Shown: positions 1 to 12,260 of the stretch, piece by piece
Numbering within the stretch: the stretch's first letter is position 1
Layout: each line of letters starts with the position of its first letter
From: Lathyrus oleraceus
Taxonomy: Eukaryota; Streptophyta; Magnoliopsida; Fabales; Fabaceae
Direction of reading: 5' to 3'
Length of the DNA stretch: 64,000 nt
NCBI RefSeq assembly: GCF_024323335.1
Contig: NC_066584.1
Location: 271,971,618 to 272,035,617, forward strand
The notes under the pieces: generated by a model
What the model saw: the letters and a program-made list of their open reading frames with translations, nothing else
The model's database searches: none
Told to the model about the DNA's origin: nothing
Program-made: the position numbers and the translations under genes

Positions 1-54
1 AAGATTTTTTTTTTAAAATTCATCCCCATATTTAAATTTTGACATGTTCCAACA
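1..54 (-). mobile_element. Clipped LTR start of a retrotransposon (3' LTR, minus strand)
   Basis: Read on the minus strand, position 54 begins TGTTGGAACATG, a common start of a plant LTR. It is directly preceded, at 55-66, by the purine-rich CAAGCGGGGGAT, which looks like a polypurine tract. The rest of the LTR lies outside the window. The TGTTGGAACA start suggests Ty1/copia, but no recognisable pol sequence lies next to it. Confidence 0.5.
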
Positions 55-756
55 ATCCCCCGCTTGAATTTGAAAAAAGTGTTTTAGAAGTAACGTCAAA
101 CGTTTCTAAGATTTGGTATAAGCAGTGGTGTCTATGATTTGAATATTTGCATAATAAGTAGGATTTTGATTCAACAAGAGTGACTCATTGTCTTGAAATC
201 TATCTCAGACATCAAACTCGTAGGCAACTTTTTCTTAGGTTGTGTTTCGTTCGGGAACCTGGAATAGATGCTCTAACTCTGCTTAGGAACCAGAAATAGA
301 GATAATTGGATAACTGTTGATCTGGAATGGTGGTTTCAATCTCCTTTACTGTAGCGCATGGTTGGTACTGTATGGTTAGCACTCCCACATTCAAGCTAGT
401 TCAAGATTCAAGATGAGTATAAAGAAAGTGGAGATTAGAGATTATACCTTGCTCTTAGTATGTGAACTATTTTTATACTTTGGCTCAAGTAGAATGGATT
501 TTGAGATGGATGGGGCCTTGTTCCATTGGGCCTTTGGGGGTCGAGAATAATTTCCCCCAAGGCTTTTGACCTATGGTCTTCATTTTTATCTTCTTATTGC
601 TCTTTGGTGGTTGCTTCTCTAAATCATTAAACATCATCTTCTTAGTTTCAACTTCAAGTTCCCATTGCGATTTCCCCTTCTCTTCATCCAAGTATGTTGT
701 TACATCTTTCTTTAAATAAGTAAAGCTTATTTTTCTTTTTATCATTTTTGAGGATC
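55..756 (-). other. Probable internal remnant upstream of the clipped LTR; no recognised gene
   Basis: This stretch follows a polypurine-like tract (55-66) and should be the 3' internal part of the same minus-strand element. A minus-strand open stretch at 485-745 encodes 86 lysine/glutamate-rich residues, and another at 212-394 encodes 60 residues. I recognise no RNase H or integrase motif in either. I treat it as decayed retroelement sequence. Confidence 0.3.
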
Positions 757-1287
757 TGAAACACCCCAGTTTTTGAATTTTTATTTCTTTATTTTATTCG
801 TGAATTAATTTCATTTTATTTTAATTATTATGTGCGATAGTTGAATTAATATGGGTGTTCGGGGGTGTGTGGCCTTGAAGTGGGAGTGTGGAGAGTGATT
901 AGAGATTGATAAAGGTAGGATAGAATTATTAGAACCTATTTTAATAATTAAATAATAGTATTTTAATTGAATTATTTAATTAAGATGGGAAAATAGAAGG
1001 TTTGGATCCAAATTGTGATTTGTGAGAAATAGAGGGGAGGAAGGAGAAAGGATGTTAGTAAGTGAGAGGTGAGTTGGTAATTTCAACTAGATTAACCCTA
1101 ATGATATAAATTAGGAACATGATCTAAGTTTAGGAGTTTTTATCAGGACGTACAAACTTTGGTAAAGAGGCTAGAAAACTAAGAGGAGAGGAAGGGCTTA
1201 GAGTTTGAGGAAGAAGACTCAATCAGACCAGAATTTTCATTGTTGCTAGAATAACCAGGTAGGGGGAGAATGGATTCAATAATGGTT

Positions 1288-1292
1288 ATAAG
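1288..1292. repeat. Target-site duplication, left copy (ATAAG)
   Basis: Identical to 2653-2657 and directly adjacent to the TG...CA ends of the 1293-2652 insertion. Confidence 0.75.
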
Positions 1293-2652
1293 TGAAGGAG
1301 AATAGCGATCCAAAACGCAACGGAAATTAAAAATTTCTCCTTTAGTGACCCTTACGAATGGGTATGATCAGTGATAGAATCGTTACCTCTTGTGGCGATT
1401 GAAACCCTTGATGCAGATCGAAGGAGTGATCACGAATGTTGAATGGTGACAATGCCTCTACTCAATCCACACGAACGGATTCCTTCAGTCTCAGTGCTAG
1501 CTGTTATGAATGAAGGCTTTGAGTGAGTGAGTGAGAGATAGAGAGAGAGAGAAACAAAAATTTCATTTGAACAAATGCTTCTACACAAGGGTTCTATTTA
1601 TAGAACCACTTGTGTGGGCTGTAAGCTAAAAATCCCATTTAAGTGTATGTGGCCCATATCTTATGATATACCAAAATCACTTAAGCGCGTGGTACCTTAC
1701 CATATTTCGTATTCTACTTAAGTGAACTGTACCTTACGATATTCTACAATTCACTTAAGTGCACCGTACCTTACAGTGTTCCTTATTTACTCTACCTCTC
1801 ATCAATCCGTCCTTTTTTTGTGTGACCTTGTAGCTTTTCGCGGCATTGGAAATTATATTAAATCACGTATTTAACATAATAAACAGTGAGCGGTATCTAA
1901 CAACACATCACTGCTACCCAAGACACGAAAATGTCATGTGATCTGACAAATCCTTTTGAGATAATACTTATGTGTACAATTACCCTTTTGCCCTTATGTC
2001 TATATTGAACACAAGGCATAAACTGTATCATCCTTGTCCAGTTCAATATTGGACCCGTAGACATTTATCCTGTTACACAGGATGGGCAAATTCCATCTAG
2101 GTCACTCATGTCCCTCAACATGCTTCGTGGAATACCCATCAAATGTCTTTATGGTCATCCAGTTACGAACAATGTTTGATCAGCAATAAGGCACTCGACT
2201 ATACATCTAGGATCCATAAGGTTTCAGGTCGAAGGGTGGTATACACCATTATCACCATCAGAATAACTTATGACACTTTTCATAAAATTCTATATAGTAT
2301 TCTCATAGCGGGTCAATCCAGTATAAATATTACTCCTAATATTCATACCTATGTTTAAGACTTGATAACTCCTTATCCATGATCCATGAGATGTGATCAC
2401 CAGTCTACATACATAACAATCTTAATGCTTTAATGTTATCCCACTTCACAACAAAGCTCGACTACTAATACTTTAAGAATAGTGTCTTTATGTTTAATGG
2501 GATCTCGTGATTAAGTCACACTTGATACATTAAACAGACTAGCTATTCTAGGGACTTTATTAAACAAACATAATAAAGAAAAAGCCTTTTATTATTAATA
2601 AATAATTCGATACAAGTACCAAAAGTATTGGTCTCTAGGGCTTACACCAACA
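1293..2652 (-). mobile_element. Copia-like solo LTR, minus strand
   Basis: On the minus strand this 1360-bp segment starts TGTTGGTGTAAGCCCTAGAG at 2652 and ends ...TTCTCCTTCA at 1293, so it is bounded by TG...CA. It is flanked by a perfect 5-bp target duplication, ATAAG. No coding domains lie inside, so it is a solo LTR or a TRIM-sized element. The TGTTGGTGTAAGC start suggests Ty1/copia. It is inserted in the candidate solo LTR 757-4340 and is therefore younger than it. Confidence 0.75.
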
Positions 2653-2657
2653 ATAAG
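2653..2657. repeat. Target-site duplication, right copy (ATAAG)
   Basis: Identical to 1288-1292. Confidence 0.75.
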
Positions 2658-4539
2658 GTTAAGGGTAGAATTAAGAAGTCCTTAACCTCCAATAGTCTTT
2701 GTACGACTATGAATGTTTTGTTGTGTTTGTGTGTGAATCGAAATTTGATAATCAATTGGTGTTGTAATTTGTTTTTCATGATGAAATTTGTGTACATGTG
2801 TGTATGAGATTTTTTGTTTTGATTGTGTTAATATGTTTCACCATTGTTGAGTTTTAAAGTTTTTTGGATCATGATAAAAGTGGGAAATAATTGGTAATTT
2901 TTCTTGCTAATTGATAGATATATGTTGTTTGATGTCAATATGTTGTTTCGCTATTGTTTTCTGATTGATTTAAGTACCTAAAAGTGGAAAGTCAGAGTTA
3001 TGAATTGAACTCCATGCAGAAAAATGAATTATGCATTCTGAAAGTCGATGGAGGACGCCATCGTTGTGGTGACTAGGTCTCCATGGGGTTTATAGTCGAT
3101 GACGGTCGCCATCACCATGACAGGTTACCCACCATGCACCTAGAATGAGTGTAATGAGCTTTGGTGCATAGAATTGTGTGAAGATTCTAGTTTTTTTAGT
3201 GGCATGAAATTGAGGTGTTGTTGAGTATTGTTTGGTGTCTATGGTTAATTATTAGAAATTCTTCATTAATTTTACAAGATTTTAATCGAAATTATGAAGT
3301 ATGTGATGAATGTTGGATATGTGCATAATGGACGATGATATTGTGTTACTTGTTGTGAATGATACTAGTGATATGCAACTGTATGAGCATGATTTATGTT
3401 TAGGAATAATGAGTCAATGCATGTTTTGTTTATTTTATGGAGGGAAGTTTAAACATTATGTTGTTATTGCATTGACATGTTATGACATGCATTCATTATG
3501 TCGTTGTTGTTGATTAAAGAGGCAAGTTGCAATCCGAGCATGGTGGATCAATGACTTGTTCCGAATCCGAGCAGGGTGGATTTTGGGTTCAATCAGGGGG
3601 AACCCGGTTCCTTAGTGAACCAATTGATGATGATATGATACCACATACATATGAGTCTAGTTAACGTATTAAGTCTCATTGCATAATTTTACATGATGAT
3701 TATGTGATTATTTTATGTGTGTTGATTGGATTGAGTGTGAGAATGATGTTGTGTGATTATTATTGAACGTGTATATGTTTGAATCCTACCTTGCAATTTA
3801 TACCGTTAAATTATTGATGTGAATTCTCACCCCTTTGCTTTGATGTTGTCCACCATGGGCATCTTGCAGATACTCAGAAGTAGAGTTACTGCTTTGAGTG
3901 AGAAATAGCTCTTGGAGTTATTTTCAGTAGTTATCGTGTTATTATTAGTCGTCATGCTCTGATTCTGTAGCACTGGGGGTGAATGATATTTCATTTATTA
4001 TGTTTGATGTTGTTGTGCTTATGTGGTTGAAGTGTAATAACTATTATGTCATGGTGTTTTGAGTTGGATATTAAAACCTCTTTTTGAAACCATTTTGTGA
4101 AGGCTAAGTCCTTATAAGATTCAAATTGAATTTAATATGTTTTAGTATTGTGTTTAATATGATTCCACTACAATGATATCCTAAGTGAAGGTGAGCATGC
4201 GGTGACAGGTGTTGTATGATGTTTGTTTTCCATTGCGTATTTTGTAAATGAATATGTTTTTTTCTAAGGGTTGTGGTTGGTGACACCTTAAATTATCGAG
4301 TAATTCTTCATTTATAAGTTTCAGGGTTTAAGGTGTTACATAATCAATCTTATAATGTTGACCTGTCGCCATTAACCCATCAGATCTATTTGTATGAAAA
4401 GGTAAAATACAATCCATATGCAAGCAACAAATAATGAAGATTATTCATGGTTAGACCCACAATATTTGGGGATCTCCTCAAAGCATACTCAAAGGGGTGA
4501 GTAGAAAGAGGTTCCCTTTGAATTGGGTTCTTCTTCGGA

Positions 4540-6140
4540 TTGGAAAATTTTGGTGATCCCTATAGACAAGAGGGTGTGTCATAATTTCTAAGGGTGCTCT
4601 ATCCCTTTCTACTCTTGCATCTTTGAGAATTTAGGAGTACGACTCCCACTTAATGCTTTCGAAAATGGGGTGTTGGATCATCTTCGCATTCCTCCATCAC
4701 AATTTCATCATTGTGCCTGGGGCTTTGTTAAATTCTTTCAATGTTGGTACGAATATCAAGGGAACATGGATTTGGCTTCCCTAAATCTCTTCTATCATCT
4801 CTTTGAAGTTAACCCTTCTTACAAGAGTCGCGATTATGGGCTCGTTTCTCTTTGTCGATTGAGAAATGAGATTTTCCATGTTTACATTGACAATTTGAAG
4901 AGTTTTAAGGAGTATTATTTCCTAGTTAGCCATCTTTCCCCTCTTGCTCATAATGAATTATACATTATTTTTTCTCCTTCTTCTACCCCATCAATCTGTT
5001 ATGAACGAGAGAGGCAATTTTGGTCCTCATATCACTTTTCTCAGAAAGCTAAAGATTATTTCATTCCATATGAATCTATTACTAATGTGGAAAAGGATAT
5101 GAAAGAAATATTCCTTCCCTTTTCTGACTTAGAAATACATTTTCACGACATCGCTAAGGCAAAGTCTGTAGAAGAGATGAGAAAACATTTTGGTATATTT
5201 CCTTCTCTTATTTTAATCATGATATACACCTTCATGTATTATTTTACTGGTTAATTACCTTCTTTTTGCAGATGACCTCAAAAAGACGGATCCACCGGCT
5301 GGAGACATTTCTCATGTGCTAAATTTAAGGGCTCTCTTAGTTGTGTCTATGTGTTTGGAGAGACAGAGTAAGAAGAACCATGACTATCCTACTAATAAGG
5401 ATGAGGGTAAAACATTCATTCGGGGAAGTCCTGCAAAGAAGAAAAATTTGAAACAGTTTGATCCTGCTTCAAGCATCTATTTAGGGAATACTCTAAGTTT
5501 TGTGCCCTCCGTGATGGTTGGTTATTTTCCTCGGATTGTAGTGGAGATAAAGATGTGTGTGTCGATTGATGACTACGAGCAGATTCATCAGCTCTCCCCT
5601 TTTGGAAAGTCCAATTTGCTGACAGAATCAACTTATCAAGTGCTTTAGGCCATTCCCCTTTTGAATTAACTCGCGGCCGAACATATATATCTTTTGTTTC
5701 CTCGTTCCTCTTCTCGAGAGGTCGGGGATTTGAAGGCTCACTATGGCTTGGCCAAGGAGAAAATGGTTAGCTTCGAGAGGGAATGCTCCATGTTACGTAC
5801 TCGCTTGAACGGAATTTTTTCTTTCCTAGATGAAGTGAAATTATTTGGATCCCTAGTTTCCTTGGTTGATCATATAATGAAGCTTGAGAAGTTGTTTGAA
5901 GAGAAGGACTCGAGTATCCTCCAAAAGGAACTTGAGTAAGAAGTTTTGTCTCCCGTGGTCTAGAGACTCGCATTGGAACTTGAGGAGAAGAAAATGGGTC
6001 AATATAAGGATCTATGAACCCTACAAGAAGAACGAGTCACCTTGAGTAACTAGTTGCAAGATGTTTCTAATGATGACCTGAAAGAGGTTGTTTTTAATAA
6101 TATTTTGGAATAGCTAGGATCTCTAGTGTCTGGCCTTTAA
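4540..6140 (+). pseudogene. Decayed gypsy-type 'transposase'/plant mobile ORF with a spliceable intron
   Basis: The longest open part is 4670-5254. In frame upstream it reads ENLGVRLPLNAFENGVLDHL, followed by IPPSQFHHCAWGFVKFF and DLASLNLFYHLFEV. This resembles the plant 'putative gypsy type transposon / Transposase_28' proteins encoded by retroelements (family recall, not a search). A stop at about 4588 interrupts the upstream part. A likely intron at 5193-5271 (G|GTATAT...TTGCAG|AT) joins HF to DDLKKTDPPAGD in frame. The second exon region has a coiled-coil-like stretch (5694-5939, AKEKMVSFERECSMLRTRL) but several in-frame stops, first at 5646. Function is unknown even in intact relatives. 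This copy is dead. Confidence 0.55.
5193..5271 (+). other. Predicted intron of the decayed transposase-like ORF
   Basis: A GTATAT donor at 5193 and a pyrimidine-rich TTTTTGCAG acceptor ending at 5271. Splicing joins the codon split G|AT and keeps the frame open on both sides. Length 79 nt, normal for plants. Supported by sequence logic only. Confidence 0.5.
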
Positions 6141-6759
6141 GCTTTTCCTGATTCCTTATCCTTCATATAATCCTTATGTAACCTACAATTTTGATATATG
6201 AAACGACTTTTGTTTTGTCGTTTGTTTTGTTGTAATTGGCTTACTGTGTCGGTGTAGTGTACTTAGCATTTTTGTATGTTGTTTTGCCCAACAGTAGGGC
6301 CCGAATCCATCGAGATGCGATTATGCCTTTAAACTGTGGTTCACGTCATAGAAGACCATTCTACGACCAAGGGTATGACCTTCGTCCCTTCCCCGAAGTA
6401 TTACTCGGATCTAGGTGGATGGCTTCAGACTCTAAGACTTAATGCCCTTGGATTGGCTAGATCTAAGGGGGTGCACTAGTTATGCATCAATGCATGTAAT
6501 GCATTTTAAGTTGTATCAGATATACAATAATGCGTTCAGTCTGTATCAGATATGCAATAATGTGTTTAGTCTATATCGGATACGTATGAATGTGTGGAAT
6601 GCATTTTAAGTCGTATCAGATAGACACCAATGTGTTTAGTCAATATCAGATACATAGAAATGTAAGTCATTTCCATTTTCTATTATCCTACGATATGAGA
6701 GACACAAAAGATCACAATAGTAGAACAATAATAGGAAAATAGTTGTATTCATATCGTAT
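6141..6759. repeat. Non-coding stretch with short degenerate tandem repeats at 6480-6700
   Basis: From about 6480 a unit of roughly 40 bp recurs with the core GTATCAGATA(C/G)(A/G)(C/A)AATG followed by TTTAGTC or TTTAAGT. At least five imperfect copies are visible. 6141-6480 looks like the 3' non-coding end of the preceding decayed ORF. No gene is seen. Confidence 0.5.
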
Positions 6760-7145
6760 TCAGTCAGTTACACAGAAATAGAATTGAAACAAATCATTAA
6801 CTATAATATTGCCTCGACTTAGTGATGTTTCATATCCTCGATATATGTATCCTTCTATGGATTCTAAGAGATACGCCTCTTTCCCGGAGCTAACTTGCAT
6901 GCGGTAGGGGCCTTCCCAATTGGTAGATAATTTTCCATCTTGGGAATTCGTCTTTCTAATGTCTGCCCTCCGAAGTAATAGATCCTCGATTTGGAATTCC
7001 CGGGACCGAACACGATGGTTGTACCCCGAAGTCATGATTTGCTTAAAGATGATGTTGTTGAAGGAGACTATCATTATTTTTTCTTCTAAAAGGTTGATTT
7101 CCTCTCTTATGACTTTTCCGTTGCTTTCTGTTGGAAATGCATTTT
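6760..7145 (-). pseudogene. Integrase C-terminal fragment of a Tat-like Ty3/gypsy pol
   Basis: The minus strand encodes EEINLLEEK, then SGYNHRVRSREFQIEDLLLR, then GKLSTNWEGPYRMQVSSGKE and AYLLESIEG. This is the usual end of Tat/Athila integrases: the LLEE helix, the YN..VR.R.F..GDLVLRK segment and GKL..NWEGPY. The catalytic core, RNase H and RT are missing. The initial ATG of the open stretch (7074) is not a real start, because the homology continues in frame upstream to about 7145. The fragment is cut near 7230, where an unrelated LTR begins. Confidence 0.75.
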
Positions 7146-7229
7146 ACTATCCTTCAGCTTAACTCCTTGATTTCTATTGCGATAACAACTTATATCTCAT
7201 ATGTTAAACGAAAAATAGTTTCTCCTATG

Positions 7230-7600
7230 TGTCATACCCTAAAATTTGCTCTCCCATTTTCATATAACCTATGACTTGAGACTCATCTTTACTCATTCAT
7301 GCCTCATTCATATACATCATTCACTCGTGTTAACACTTCCTAATAAGCATCATAGATTCAAAGGTTATGGATAATAAAAATTTAGGTTTTGCTTGAGGAT
7401 TGTGATATTGCTCATCATATGGGGGGAAACCCTTATTTCATTCCCTTTTGGACCTTGGTTCCAGAAGGTCACATCATGATATTCATATGTGCATTCAACC
7501 CTAATTCATAACATGAATATTCATATAACATATGTTTGACCTCGTGAGCTTTCATTTGTGCATCTAAACCCTAATTTTGGGGTCCTTGTGTTGGGATATG
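7230..7600 (+). mobile_element. 5' part of an Ogre-like LTR, plus strand (outermost nest layer)
   Basis: It starts TGTCATACCCTAAAATTTGC at 7230. The same start occurs in reverse at 42331. The two copies stay alignable for about 200 bp, through CACTTCCTAATAA and ATAGATTCAA. It is broken at 7600, where LTR-A begins. A 60-bp segment at 7543-7600 (CATCTAAACCCTAATTTTGG and flanks) recurs at 42336-42393, on the far side of the nest. Confidence 0.6.
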
Positions 7601-8274
7601 TGAAGCTAGCAGAAATATACCCGAAAGCATCACACGCTCGAACATACAACATAGTTGCCATCGAACTTCATTTTTTCCAGAAGGAAAGGTAAAACATCAG
7701 TAAAACTCAGGGGGAAAGAGAAATATGGGTAAGGAAGTCGGTTATGCAAGGGGCAGGTATTAACACCCTTTACATCTATTGTACTCAACGAGAACCATTT
7801 TAATCGTTCTTTGCTTGAATGGGTGTTATATATAAAGTTTACTCGCGAAAGAATAAGGGAAAAAGAGAATAAATAGAGTCCTCGGTGAGGATTAGGGCCC
7901 TCATGCCAATGTATCCTTATAGTGCAGTAAGGAATTCAGAGCTCCGTAGTTTATAAAACTAATGGTGGGAGATGAAAAAAAGTGTGATAAAGGTATGGTA
8001 TGGACCAAATTATTATGTTATTTGACTCCAAAAAGGGGATGAAATCTGAACCCAAGAGTAAAACTCGCATTAACTAATATGTTGGTAGCCGGAGCATTCA
8101 CCACTATATGGTACGACAAAAAACAAACATAATTAAATGTTTAGTTCCATAACAAACATCTCTTTGTTCACAAGCAGACACAAGATGGAGCTCAAAGAAA
8201 TAGTGTATTTGGCTCAAAGATAACAATATATCACATGAAGTGAATGAAGATAGAAGATATTGACTAAAGGTAGT
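7601..8274 (-). mobile_element. LTR-A, 3' terminal part (minus strand)
   Basis: Plus-strand start TGAAGCTAGCAG at 7601 is the CA end of a minus-strand LTR. Near it lies the Ogre-type U5 signature (GGTTATGCAAGGGGCAGGTA, a CCATCGAACTTCATTTTTTC stretch). The same repeat units seen here (7880-7960 and 8045-8240) recur at 32420-33440, so the two pieces were one LTR before the 24-kb Ogre insertion. Flanking 5-mers ATATG (7596-7600) and ACATG (42332-42336) differ at one base. Confidence 0.55.
8270..8274. repeat. Ogre target-site duplication, left copy (GTAGT)
   Basis: Identical to 32306-32310. This match fixes the true 3' LTR end at 8275 rather than at 8707, where the similarity between the two LTR copies stops. 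Confidence 0.85.
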
Positions 8275-8337
8275 TGTAGCGGTGTATTCGTCACTTTATG
8301 ATTTATTGATTAAACCAAAAGCAAAGTATACAAAGAA

Positions 8338-8352
8338 TCGAGTCGCCACCGC
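8338..8352 (-). other. tRNA-Arg-complementary motif inside the LTR end
   Basis: The minus strand reads GCGGTGGCGACTCG about 65 bp inside the LTR terminus. TGGCGACTCTG is complementary to the 3' end of a plant tRNA-Arg (…CAGAGTCGCCA). LTR-B has the same motif at the equivalent place (40848-40859). It is not a primer binding site in its present place, because it lies inside the LTR. Confidence 0.5.
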
Positions 8353-9284
8353 ACTTTTATTTATCCTAAGGAATGGCTAAAAAGCGAACAAAAGCCTAAG
8401 AAGTTTTACACATAGAAAACTAATGAAAAGATCAGAGAATCTGGGTAAGGGGTAAATTACGCAATGGGAAGGTGTTAGGCACCCAAAACGTCCTAGGTAC
8501 TCCTAGGGAGCCCTTTTCACACTTGTTGAATGAAATGTTATTTGTTATGAAAGTATTATTGTGCAAACATGATTGGGAAGATGAGAAAAGAATATACAAG
8601 TTATTATTTTTGTGTTTGAACGGATGAACCCGTTGCCTACGTACCTTTCCATGGAAGGTAAGGATCAAAACGTCGTAGTTCGGCTAAAAGATTTCCAAAA
8701 GGCAGGTGAATTGATTTTAAAACAAGAGCACTAAGGCTTTTCATTATCAACGGGAGAAAACTCAACCAAGACCAACAATCACCATGCGAGGATGGCTTCA
8801 ACATACTAGTGAGGGGTTAACCCTATAATAAGTATGGAAGACTTACAATCAACTCACTAAGGATGTGGTGAGATTTACATCAACCACTATGATAATTGAA
8901 ACCTATGGCTAATGTATGAAAACATATCAACAATGGACAAAGCCACAAAACAATTGAATGAGTGTGATTAACCAATTATGAGTATTTACAAAATATGGTC
9001 AAAGTATGATTAGAATTCAATTCAAAAAGAAGTGTTATAAGAAATAGAGTTTGAAAATCAAGGGCTTAAGGCCCAGGTTTCTAATTTGAAAACAGGCGAA
9101 AGGTTTGCACAATAATATTTTCAAGTTTTTTAAAGCCAACAAGTGCAAAGAGTTTAGAACAAAAAGGGTGTGGGTGAGGGAGTGTAAAACTTCTCAGATG
9201 TTCACCTCTTGAAATCATATGGAAGATGATTCAAGTGTGTCCTTAGGAATAAGCAATGAGCAATAACAAATAAGCAAAACAAAT

Positions 9285-9706
9285 GATACCGGATGCCAAT
9301 TGCTGGACTTACACCAATCTCACAAACAAAGGTGGATACTGGATACCAATCAATGGATTTACACCAATCTCCTAAAACAAACAGGGATATCAGATGCCAA
9401 TAAATGGACTTATTCCAATCTCCTAAAGCAAAACAAAACATGAATATCAGATGCCAATCTATCTGGGCTTATACCAATCTCCAAAGCAAAGAAACAAGGA
9501 TATCGGATACCAATCAATGGATTTATACCAATCTCCTAAAACAAACAGGGATATCAGATGCCAATAAATGGACTTATACCAATCTCCTAAAGCAAAACAA
9601 AACATGGATATCAGATGCCAATCTATCTGGACTTATACCAATCTCCTAAAATAAAACAATGATACCAGATGCCAATAAATGGACTTATACTAGTCTCACA
9701 CCATAT
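9285..9706 (-). repeat. Tandem array inside the 3' LTR, about 8 units of 50-57 bp
   Basis: Each unit carries GATRYCRGATRCCAATNNAT, then GGAYTTAYACCAATCTCC and an A-rich spacer with CAAA blocks. Units alternate between two subtypes, so a higher-order pattern is visible. The same array is in the 5' LTR at 28198-28614. Open frames seen across it come from the repeat composition and are not genes. Confidence 0.85.
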
Positions 9707-12260
9707 CATTGGAACAACTGCCAAATAATGGACTTATGCTTGTCTCCTCCATGGACAAAGTAAAAATGCTATAAAGCAAGATTTATGAAATGATATACAG
9801 ATGATGATGATAAATGCACAAAGGCATACTCAAACAACTATGCACAGATGAATCAAGTAATCAGACAAACAAGTCAATTAGCACACACTATATACAAGCA
9901 ATTAGGCTCAAACAAGGTTAGACTTTACAGTCAACTGGCATGGGGTAAGTGTGCTCTTAACCTTAACATTGAGAGTTAAGGTGAAGCAGATGAAATGGAG
10001 ATGAGGGGTGTACCTCATAGCTCTTATCCCTGGTCAGGGAGAGTTTCAGATGATAGAAAGTGCGGGAGTTCAGAAAGTTGGAACTCTTCTCCACAAGAGA
10101 ATGACTCTATAGATCTTGGGTTAATATCCACAATGCATCAACATGTAATGTGAGCAAAGGGATGACACACCGAATAGTAGGAGATGGACTACACATCTCT
10201 TTTATCTACCAATTGCCTTATCAAAGGACTTTTCCTGCTTGGCACAAAGAGTAAACAATCACAAGCATTGCCTCTTAAGGAGGACTTCAGACAGGTGCCT
10301 GACCACATAACAGGCCAGGTCTTCCAGACTACATGAAGAAGAGAAATTATACCTAAGTGGTTAAGCAACCAAGCAAAAGCAAGTTCAAAGTGAACTTAAG
10401 CAACTAATGTACCTGTGGAAACATCAAACAAATCAGTATGCAACTCAGATAAACAACCAACAGTTAATATCAACAGTCAACTAATAAGCAAAGGCATAAG
10501 CCACAAGTCAATCTCAAATGAGTCAACATCAACCTACAAAACACACATTAGTAACCAAAAGCAAGTATCAAATGCTCTCAAGATGAGGCATCACCAATTG
10601 TATAACTTGAATGTGTAACCTGAAACAAAGCTTCAAACATGAGCAACAAACCACTAGGTCAAAGCCTAGGGTCAGAGATGGAGAAAAAATTTAAAACAGA
10701 AGCTGAAAATTGACATGATGAAACTTCAAACCATTATTGACACATAGCAAAAAGTCTCACATTCATATCATTTACCAAATGCATTTCATGATCATTCTAA
10801 GTTCAATGCAATTTTAAAGTCCAAATGTGATCAACCAGAATGAAAAATCTCAATTAAATCAAAAATGATTCATAAAAATTTGGAAAAATTCATACATGTT
10901 CAAGACATATCATATGATCAGCATGCAAAAAATCAGAACAATTGAGCATCATTTGATAGGGTAAACACATAGCATAAGATGAACATGCAAAGGTGTGACA
11001 CAAATTGTCACACCTACTTAGAAAATTCACAAACCAGAAACCACAAATGATAAAAATGCAAACTCAACACCAAAATGTCAAGGAACGAATCTAGTTTCAT
11101 CATGAAAATTTTCAGAAGCATTGGATCAACACACATTATTTCACAAAGGAAAAGGCAAGCAATGTTCAAAATGCACACATACACAAAAACCATAGGCAAA
11201 ATTAAATCCAGGCCATGCACAACTTTGATTATCATGCTGATAAAAAACTAGAGAGAAAAAGAAAACCATAGCAAAAATCCCCATATTATTTGGATCATTT
11301 TATGATTTATTATGAATTTTCAAAGATTGCAAAAAAAAAATGAAATAAAAATTGAAGTAAAACAAATGAATTAATGGAAATTATATAAAATAATTTGAAA
11401 AGAGGAGTTTGGCGCCTCCTTGCTGCGCACCGTTTCACTAAAACAAAAGCCTGGCCAATCAGCGCTCAGCATGGAGCGCTTCATGCAGCCAATGGCGCGC
11501 AAACCCTAAGGCAACGACAACGGTTTTAGCAAACTTCAGAAAACAGAAAAGCGTGGCGTATGACATCACAAAAACCGTGGCCTTTGGACCTGCATCATCT
11601 TCTTCGCAAATGCGTTTCCAGGAATAGTAACAGAGTATGACCGTGATGAACAAAATTCTCAGAAATTAAAACTAAGCACATGTACATGTAGATCTAACAT
11701 CAAAGATCATGAATCAAGTAATCATCAAGCATGTAACATCACAATTCTCATGGATCGAGCAAAATAAATTTCAACAACAAAACTTCAAATCTTCGAAACT
11801 CAATGAATACGGCATGGAATCAAGTGAAACAAAGCTCAGAATGCTCACACAAACACGATCTACAAGAATCACATAATGAAATTCAGAAAAGAGAGAGTCG
11901 AATTCTTGACCTCTTGGAGAGCAGCTTTCAAATTCACGAGTTCCTGGCCTTGTAGTGCTTAGATCTTCCTCTAGCAAGCTTATGGAGTCTATTGGATGAG
12001 GTTTGGATGTCCAATCGAGCTTGAATCCGCGGATTTTGCAATTCACCATTGATGTTCTTCAAGCTCAAGCTGCTTCGAATGGCACGGATTCACCTGGATC
12101 TAGCTTGAATTTTGCTCAGTGATGATGTTAGATGACGAATTGATCAAAGAAAATGCACTTGGATTGAAGAAATTGTGAAGAAAAATGAGAGAAAGTTTTG
12201 AGAGAAAATTTGAGATCTGAATTTTGTGAATTGTGGTTAGTGTTTTCTGTTAGGTTTTCA

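Larger units (their letters stand above)
757..4340 (+). mobile_element. Candidate solo LTR, interrupted by a second element
   Basis: The segment starts TGAAACACCCC at 757 and ends GGTGTTACA at 4340, imperfect inverted termini in TG...CA form. Without the insertion at 1293-2652 it would be about 2.2 kb. The flanking 5-mers are GGATC (752-756) and TAATC (4341-4345), matching at 3 of 5 bases, so the target duplication is weak. It contains no long ORF. Orientation and family are uncertain. An old Ty3/gypsy solo LTR is the best guess. Confidence 0.45.

Noticed and set aside
8707..8707. LTR end of the Ogre element placed at 8707, where similarity between the two LTRs stops
   Set aside because: The 5-mers there (GCAGG versus GTAGT) do not match, while 8270-8274 and 32306-32310 are identical GTAGT. 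The extra 432 bp are also colinear with LTR-B.
9202..9649. Open frames in the LTR tandem array (and their copies at 28115-28562)
   Set aside because: Repeat-derived and present only because the unit length is near a multiple of three; no coding features.
9285..9706. CRISPR-like array
   Set aside because: Units are contiguous imperfect tandem repeats without unique spacers, inside a plant LTR.
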